64,000 nt of DNA from Dactylosporangium fulvum (GTDB lineage: Bacteria > Actinomycetota > Actinomycetes > Mycobacteriales > Micromonosporaceae). Of the stretch, positions 60,070-64,000 are shown one piece after another. A model generated the notes under the pieces. It saw nothing but the letters and a program-made list of their open reading frames with translations. It did no database searches and was not told the DNA's origin. How positions within the stretch are numbered: position 1 is the first letter of the stretch; every line of letters starts with the position of its first letter. The DNA lies in assembly GCF_025137375.1 (NCBI RefSeq), contig NZ_CP073720.1, positions 5,852,501 through 5,916,500 on the forward strand, written 5' to 3'. The position numbers and the translations under genes were made by a program.

Positions 60070-60884
60070 TAGATCACCGTCCGCGCGGACCACAGCTCCG
60101 GGAAGACCACCCTGCCCATGCTGCGGGTCAGCCAGGCGGCGCCGGACGAGCCGCCGCTGCCGATCTTGTTGCCCATCGTCCGCTGCACGGCGGTCAGGTG
60201 CTTGTACCGCCACAGGCCGAACTCCTCGGCGACGTCGGCGAGCACCTCGCCGAGCACGTAGAGCGGGTTGTCGGCCCGGTCGTCGCGGTAGATCTCCACC
60301 CAGGCCCGCTCGACGGCGGGCGACGGCACGTATTCGCCGGCATGGCCGGCGGTGAGCACCTCGGCCGGGATGTCGAAGCCGCGGCGGGCGAGCACGGCGG
60401 TGACGTCGTCCCACAGGCTCGGCGCCGCCAGCGCGGTGGTCAGCTCGTCGTAGAGGTCCGCCTGCCGCTTGAACGGCCGGATCAGCGCCTCGCTCTTGAG
60501 CCCGAGCAGGAACTCCAGGTGGCGGTACATCGCCGACTGGAAGCCCGACGCCTCGCCGAGCAGCTCGCGGAAGCGGTTGAAGTCGGACGGGGTCATCCAG
60601 CGCAGCCCGTTCCAGGCGGCGACGAGCCCTTCGAGGTGGAGCTTGGTGCGGCGCAGCGGTGCGAGGGCGCCCCAGACGTCGTCCTCGCGCAGCAGCCGCT
60701 GGGCCTCGCGCAGCTCATGGCAGGACAGCCCGAACCACAGCTCCATCACCTGGCTGACCATGAGGAAGGACATCTCGCCCGGGTCCTTGCTCAGCGGCTG
60801 TTGCAGCGAGTGCAGCGCGCCGGCGTGGACATATGCTTCATATGGCACTTGATCGGGAAAATCCAGTCTCGGTCCGCTCACCAC
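60069..60884 (-). CDS. kynA: Tryptophan 2,3-dioxygenase family protein
   Basis: A 271-residue heme enzyme that opens the pyrrole ring of tryptophan to N-formylkynurenine. VPYEAYVHAGALHSLQ near 14, SQVMELWFGLSCHELREAQR near 44-63, ASGFQSAMYRHLEFLLGLKS near 112-130, the proximal heme His in LWRYKHLTAVQRTMG near 228 and GSGGSSGAAWL near the end are visible. The distal active-site His of the Xanthomonas enzyme (His55, context QHQTSELW) aligns with Ser44 here (VSQVMELW). Starts at GTG 60882-60884 after GGAG. First gene of the 11-gene operon; divergent from the Lrp-type regulator with 116 bp between starts. Confidence 0.9.
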   Translation of the reverse strand: MVSGPRLDFPDQVPYEAYVHAGALHSLQQPLSKDPGEMSFLMVSQVMELWFGLSCHELREAQRLLREDDVWGALAPLRRTKLHLEGLVAAWNGLRWMTPSDFNRFRELLGEASGFQSAMYRHLEFLLGLKSEALIRPFKRQADLYDELTTALAAPSLWDDVTAVLARRGFDIPAEVLTAGHAGEYVPSPAVERAWVEIYRDDRADNPLYVLGEVLADVAEEFGLWRYKHLTAVQRTMGNKIGSGGSSGAAWLTRSMGRVVFPELWSARTVI

Positions 60885-60952
60885 TCCATCGTCGTCCCGG
60901 AACCCGCCGCCGGAGAAGAGCTGATCAACGGCGGTTACGCTGACCGCCTGTG

Positions 60953-60968
60953 GAACGGAAAGCCGTTC
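60953..60968. promoter_or_regulatory. Candidate Lrp/AsnC operator between kynA and its regulator
   Basis: GAACGG, AAAG and CCGTTC form a perfect six-bp inverted repeat in the 116-bp divergent gap, 32 bp before the regulator start. CGATCG occurs twice just downstream (60972-60977 and 60984-60989). KynR-type Lrp proteins bind such regions to activate kynurenine operons. Position and symmetry are the only evidence. Confidence 0.35.
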
Positions 60969-61000
60969 ACGCGATCGACCTTACGATCGGAAGGTGCCCG

Positions 61001-61432
61001 TTGGACGACATGGACTGGGCGCTCCTGCGCGAGCTGCAAGCCGACGCCCGGCTGTCCTACTCCGAGCTGTCCCGCCGGGTGCACCTCTCCCCGCCCGCCG
61101 TGGCGGAGCGGGTCCGCAGGCTGGAGACCACCGGGGTCCTGACCGGCTACCACGCGCACGTCGACCTGGCCAAGGCCGGCCGGCACGTGGTCGCCATGAT
61201 CAGGATGTCGTGCTACGGCCCGCACTGCGTGCTCCGCGACCCCAAGGTGCTCGACTGGCCCGAGGTGCTGGAGATCCACCGGGTGACCGGCGACGCCTGC
61301 TCCATCCTCAAGGTCGCGACGAGGTCGATGGAGGAGTTCGAGTCCGTGATCGACAGGCTGGCCCCCTACGGCCAGCCGTCCAGCTCGATGGTGCTGTCGA
61401 CCCCGCTGCGCTGGCGCACGGTGCTCCCCTGA
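61001..61432 (+). CDS. Lrp/AsnC-family regulator (KynR-like)
   Basis: A 143-residue Lrp/AsnC regulator. The N-terminal HTH reads LLRELQADARLSYSELSRRV then SPPAVAERVRRLETTGVLTG (about 7-50). The RAM/AsnC_trans_reg domain follows, with HRVTGDACSILKVATRSMEE near 105. TTG at 61001 is preceded by GGAAGG at six bases and fits the usual N-terminus; an ATG three codons later and a GTG at 60950 are alternatives. It diverges from the tryptophan operon and is the likely regulator. In Pseudomonas the Lrp-family KynR activates kynurenine genes in response to kynurenine. Confidence 0.87.
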   Translation: MDDMDWALLRELQADARLSYSELSRRVHLSPPAVAERVRRLETTGVLTGYHAHVDLAKAGRHVVAMIRMSCYGPHCVLRDPKVLDWPEVLEIHRVTGDACSILKVATRSMEEFESVIDRLAPYGQPSSSMVLSTPLRWRTVLP

Positions 61433-61456
61433 GCCTTCCGGTGCGGCACCCCCGGC

Positions 61457-63229
61457 TCAGGGGACATCGGTGACCGGGACCAGCGTCCAGAGCACCACGC
61501 CCCACTGGTCGGCCCACGTGCGCGTCACCGCCGTGCCGGCGCCGGTGTGGTGGGCGGTTCGGACGGCGTCCGCGGCGCCGCTCGCGGAGAGCAGCAGGTA
61601 CCGCACCCGGTTGCCGCGCAGGTCGGCAAGGGCGTCCGCGAAGTCGCGGTCCGAGGTGATGACAAACTGCCGCGGGTTCCGGCTGGCCAGGATGACCGCG
61701 AACGCGTAGGCGGAGTCGGTGATCACCGACCCTTCGGGCAGGTCCATGGCGTCGAGGTCCCGAGCGACACGTGCGTGCAGCCGGGCCAGGCCGGCGGTAC
61801 GGGCGGCGCCGGCGGCGGTGAGCCACTCCGATTCCTCGCGCGCGAGCCTCGGGACGCGCAGGGTGGCGGTCGCCGCCGGCATCGCGAGCGCGGCGGCGAG
61901 CAGCGCGGCCACGGCCGTGACCCGCCGCGGGCGGCGCCCGCCGCGCCATCCCGGCCCGGATTCGGCAGCGGTCGCGGCGAGCACCCCACCGCCGCGGGTG
62001 CTCGCCGTGAGCACCCCGTTGCCGCGTTGCGCCGCCCGCAGCGCCCCGACGAGCAGGCCGGCCAGCGGTGCCAGGGTGAGCCGGGAGCGCCTGCCACGGT
62101 CGGCCGGTGCGACGCCCACCGCCGCGGGACGGTGCGCCGGCCCGGCCAGCAGGATCGCGGTGAGCAGGACCGTCAGCGGAACCGCCGCGATCTGGAACCG
62201 CAGCCAGCCGAACGAGTTTCCGGTCAGGAACGCGGCGTTGCCGAAGGCGAGCACCGCACCGAAGACGGTGGTGGGCGCGAGCATCCGCAGGTCGCGCCGC
62301 CGCAGGGCGACCACCGCGGTCAGGACCAGCAGGAGCGGCAGCACCGGCTGGAGCCCGAGCAGCTGGTTGAGGGCGTACACCACCCGGTCGCCGAACGCCT
62401 CGCCGGTGACGGCGTGGATCCCGCGCGCGTTGGCCGCGACCTGGGCCGCGTTGCCGTACGAGGACGAGAACGTCGCGAACCACTGGCCTACGATGATCTT
62501 GCTGGCGATCGCCCATCCCGCCACGGACAGGACGACCGGCATGGCCACCAGGACGGTGTCGGCCTGCGCGGTCGCATATCGCCACCGCGCCCGGCCACGG
62601 CCGCGCCACCAGCTCACCGCGCCGACAACGACCGGCACGGCGAGCCCCGGGGCGAGTGCCTCGTAGCGGGCGCCGTACGCGAGCCCGAGGCTCAGGCCGA
62701 GCGGGACGAGGGACTGCGACCGCCCGTCGGCGAGCCAGCGCAGCAGGGCACGCGCCGACAGGACGAGGAAGAACATGAAGCAGGCCTCGCTCATGCCGTT
62801 GCCCGCGTAGATCATGGTCATCGGATGCGCCGCCAGCAGGACGGTGAGCACGATACGGGACGGCCGGGAGACGCCCAGCCGGCGGAACGTGTCGTTGCCG
62901 GCTACGACGGTGCCGGCCATGAACAGCGCCGACGACAGCGCGGCGAGCAACCCGCCGGCGGTCAGCGCCGGCACGACGGCCTTGAACGGCAGCACCGGCA
63001 GCAACAGCAGGGACGGCAGCGGGTTCCACACGAACCCGACCGCGGCCAGGTGCGGATCGCGGCTGAACAGGACGTAGTAGGCGTTGGCGACCCGGCTGGC
63101 CGAGTCGCCGGGAATCAGCTGACGGTGCCAGAACCACCAGGCGACAACGAGGTAGCACAGCAGCGCCGCGAAGAAGACGATCCGGCCCTCGGTGAACCGG
63201 ACCCGCACGCGCGCGGTCTCAGTCGGCAT
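61457..63229 (-). CDS. Polytopic membrane protein, GT-C/PMT-like glycosyltransferase candidate
   Basis: A 590-residue membrane protein with about 10-12 predicted helices, beginning IVFFAALLCYLVVAWWFWHR. The first periplasmic loop holds QLIPGDSASRVANAYYVLFS, with an acidic residue typical of GT-C enzymes. A small soluble domain at the C-terminus (about 460-590) has SVITDSAYAFAVILASRNPR and is unusual. The order resembles GT-C family glycosyltransferases of actinobacterial exopolysaccharide loci. ATG overlaps the adjacent glycosyltransferase stop by 11 bp, so the pair is cotranscribed. Donor and product unknown. Confidence 0.7.
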   Translation of the reverse strand: MPTETARVRVRFTEGRIVFFAALLCYLVVAWWFWHRQLIPGDSASRVANAYYVLFSRDPHLAAVGFVWNPLPSLLLLPVLPFKAVVPALTAGGLLAALSSALFMAGTVVAGNDTFRRLGVSRPSRIVLTVLLAAHPMTMIYAGNGMSEACFMFFLVLSARALLRWLADGRSQSLVPLGLSLGLAYGARYEALAPGLAVPVVVGAVSWWRGRGRARWRYATAQADTVLVAMPVVLSVAGWAIASKIIVGQWFATFSSSYGNAAQVAANARGIHAVTGEAFGDRVVYALNQLLGLQPVLPLLLVLTAVVALRRRDLRMLAPTTVFGAVLAFGNAAFLTGNSFGWLRFQIAAVPLTVLLTAILLAGPAHRPAAVGVAPADRGRRSRLTLAPLAGLLVGALRAAQRGNGVLTASTRGGGVLAATAAESGPGWRGGRRPRRVTAVAALLAAALAMPAATATLRVPRLAREESEWLTAAGAARTAGLARLHARVARDLDAMDLPEGSVITDSAYAFAVILASRNPRQFVITSDRDFADALADLRGNRVRYLLLSASGAADAVRTAHHTGAGTAVTRTWADQWGVVLWTLVPVTDVP

Positions 63230-64000
63230 GGGCCTGCTCCGCGGGTTGACGGGCCGCCGGCAGGTGCAGCCCGTGTGTCGTCTTCTCCCAGTACGACGGG
63301 TTGAAGCACAGCTGCAGGGCGGCCTTCGCCCCGGCGATGCTCGCCATCACCCAGTACACCGGCGAGAGCAGCGCGGTCATGAGGAGGTCCGGGCGGCCCA
63401 TCTGGTGGACCGCCAGGACGTTGAGGTAGACCACCACGGCGTTGCCGAAGACCAGGCAGACGAGGCCGACGTAGTAGAACGGCGTGTCGAACAGTGTCTG
63501 CACGGTGGCCGGACGGGCCACGAACCACAGCGCCGTCATCGCCCAGAACACGGTGTTGAGCAACGCGGTGAGCGGCGTGCCGGCGACGAACAGGTTGAGG
63601 CACAACAGACCGCGCCAGGTCAGCTGCCGTGTCGACCGCATCGGCGCGCGCATGTGGATGAGCCAGGTCAGCAGATACCCCTTGTACCACCGGCTGCGTT
63701 GCTTGACCCAGTTGATGAAGTCGGAGTTGGCCTCCTCGAGGGTCACCGAGTCGAGCACGCCCACCCGGTAGCCCAGCCGCGCCAGCCGGATGCCGAGGTC
63801 GGCGTCCTCGGTGACGTTGAAGGGATCCCAGGCGCCCAGCCTGCGCAGGATCGCCATGCGCAGGTGGTTACTGGTGCCGCCGAGCGGGATGGGCATGCCG
63901 AGCGCGACGAGACCGGGCAGCAGCGAGCGGAACCAGGTCGCGTAGTCGAGCGTGAACCACCGCGTGATGCGGTTCTGGTCGGTGTTGAAGTACCCCAGCT
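63219..64000 (-). CDS. Family-2 glycosyltransferase (5' truncated by window edge)
   Basis: At least 259 C-terminal residues of a processive, membrane-bound GT2 enzyme (cellulose/hyaluronan synthase-like). The frame continues past the right edge, so the ATG at 63896 is internal. Motifs: LGGTSNHLRMAILRRLGAWD, the catalytic TEDADLGIRLARLGY (ED-type Asp near residue 60 of the visible part) and the acceptor-binding QRSRWYKGYLLTWLIHMR. Four to five membrane helices follow. It should polymerize or extend a cell-surface glycan on the cytoplasmic face. Partner of the GT-C-like protein downstream. Confidence 0.85.
   Translation of the reverse strand, partial: LGYFNTDQNRITRWFTLDYATWFRSLLPGLVALGMPIPLGGTSNHLRMAILRRLGAWDPFNVTEDADLGIRLARLGYRVGVLDSVTLEEANSDFINWVKQRSRWYKGYLLTWLIHMRAPMRSTRQLTWRGLLCLNLFVAGTPLTALLNTVFWAMTALWFVARPATVQTLFDTPFYYVGLVCLVFGNAVVVYLNVLAVHQMGRPDLLMTALLSPVYWVMASIAGAKAALQLCFNPSYWEKTTHGLHLPAARQPAEQAHAD

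Noticed and set aside
60828..60845. CATATG repeats near the kynA 5' end as a promoter
   Set aside because: They lie inside the coding sequence for the conserved N-terminal block of the dioxygenase (PYEAYVHAG), so they are codons, not a regulatory site.

Overview
The window is GC-rich, densely coded DNA from an actinobacterium. A filamentous, Micromonosporaceae-like genus is plausible but unproven. The evidence is the strong third-position GC bias, frequent GTG starts, ATGA/GTGA stop-start overlaps, a SARP-type regulator, an ECF41 sigma factor, an LpqY-SugA-SugB-like sugar importer and several flavin/F420-type luciferase-like enzymes. I see no rRNA, tRNA, CRISPR array or intact insertion sequence.

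Layout. (1) 1-2362, minus: end of a trehalose/maltose-type ABC importer. (2) 2475-7919, plus: an 1,814-residue signalling protein joining a Ser/Thr-kinase-like domain, an AAA-type ATPase, two GAF domains and a histidine kinase. (3) 8055-9666: a WYL repressor divergent from a leaderless DinB-like gene. (4) 22827-9829, minus: a ten-gene operon that looks like organosulfur uptake and desulfurization. It has a hydrolase-rhodanese fusion, two flavin monooxygenases of SsuD and NtaA/DszA type, a peptide-type ABC importer, a DszC/SfnB-like dehydrogenase, a ketopantoate-reductase-like enzyme and a GlcD-like flavoprotein. A 28-codon Cys-containing leader ORF precedes it and a LysR regulator diverges from it. 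(5) 24139-30314, plus: SARP regulator, ECF41 sigma factor, a structured leader with a tiny ORF, and two methyltransferases. (6) 30357-31768: decayed DNA with a frameshifted TPR-like remnant. (7) 31769-34779: DoxX/HxlR and MFS/XRE-cupin divergent pairs, each with a palindromic operator candidate.

(8) 50529-34795, minus: a 13-gene, 15.7-kb operon with its own promoter. It encodes a Tat lipoprotein and peptide-type ABC importer, hydantoinase A, two tandem hydantoinase B paralogues, an imidazolonepropionase-like amidohydrolase, a SnoaL-like protein, a quinone-oxidoreductase-like enzyme, a TIGR04076 protein, an F420-type luciferase-like enzyme and an unusual two-domain alpha/beta hydrolase. I know of no described pathway with this set, and it is the best candidate for an undescribed system. 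(9) 60884-50768, minus: an 11-gene operon for complete tryptophan catabolism through kynurenine, 3-hydroxyanthranilate and 2-aminomuconate to pyruvate and acetyl-CoA, with a divergent Lrp/AsnC regulator and a strong terminator. Only a kynurenine formamidase is missing, and the hydrolase ending operon 8 is a candidate. (10) 61457-64000, minus: a polytopic membrane protein and a family-2 glycosyltransferase cut by the window edge.
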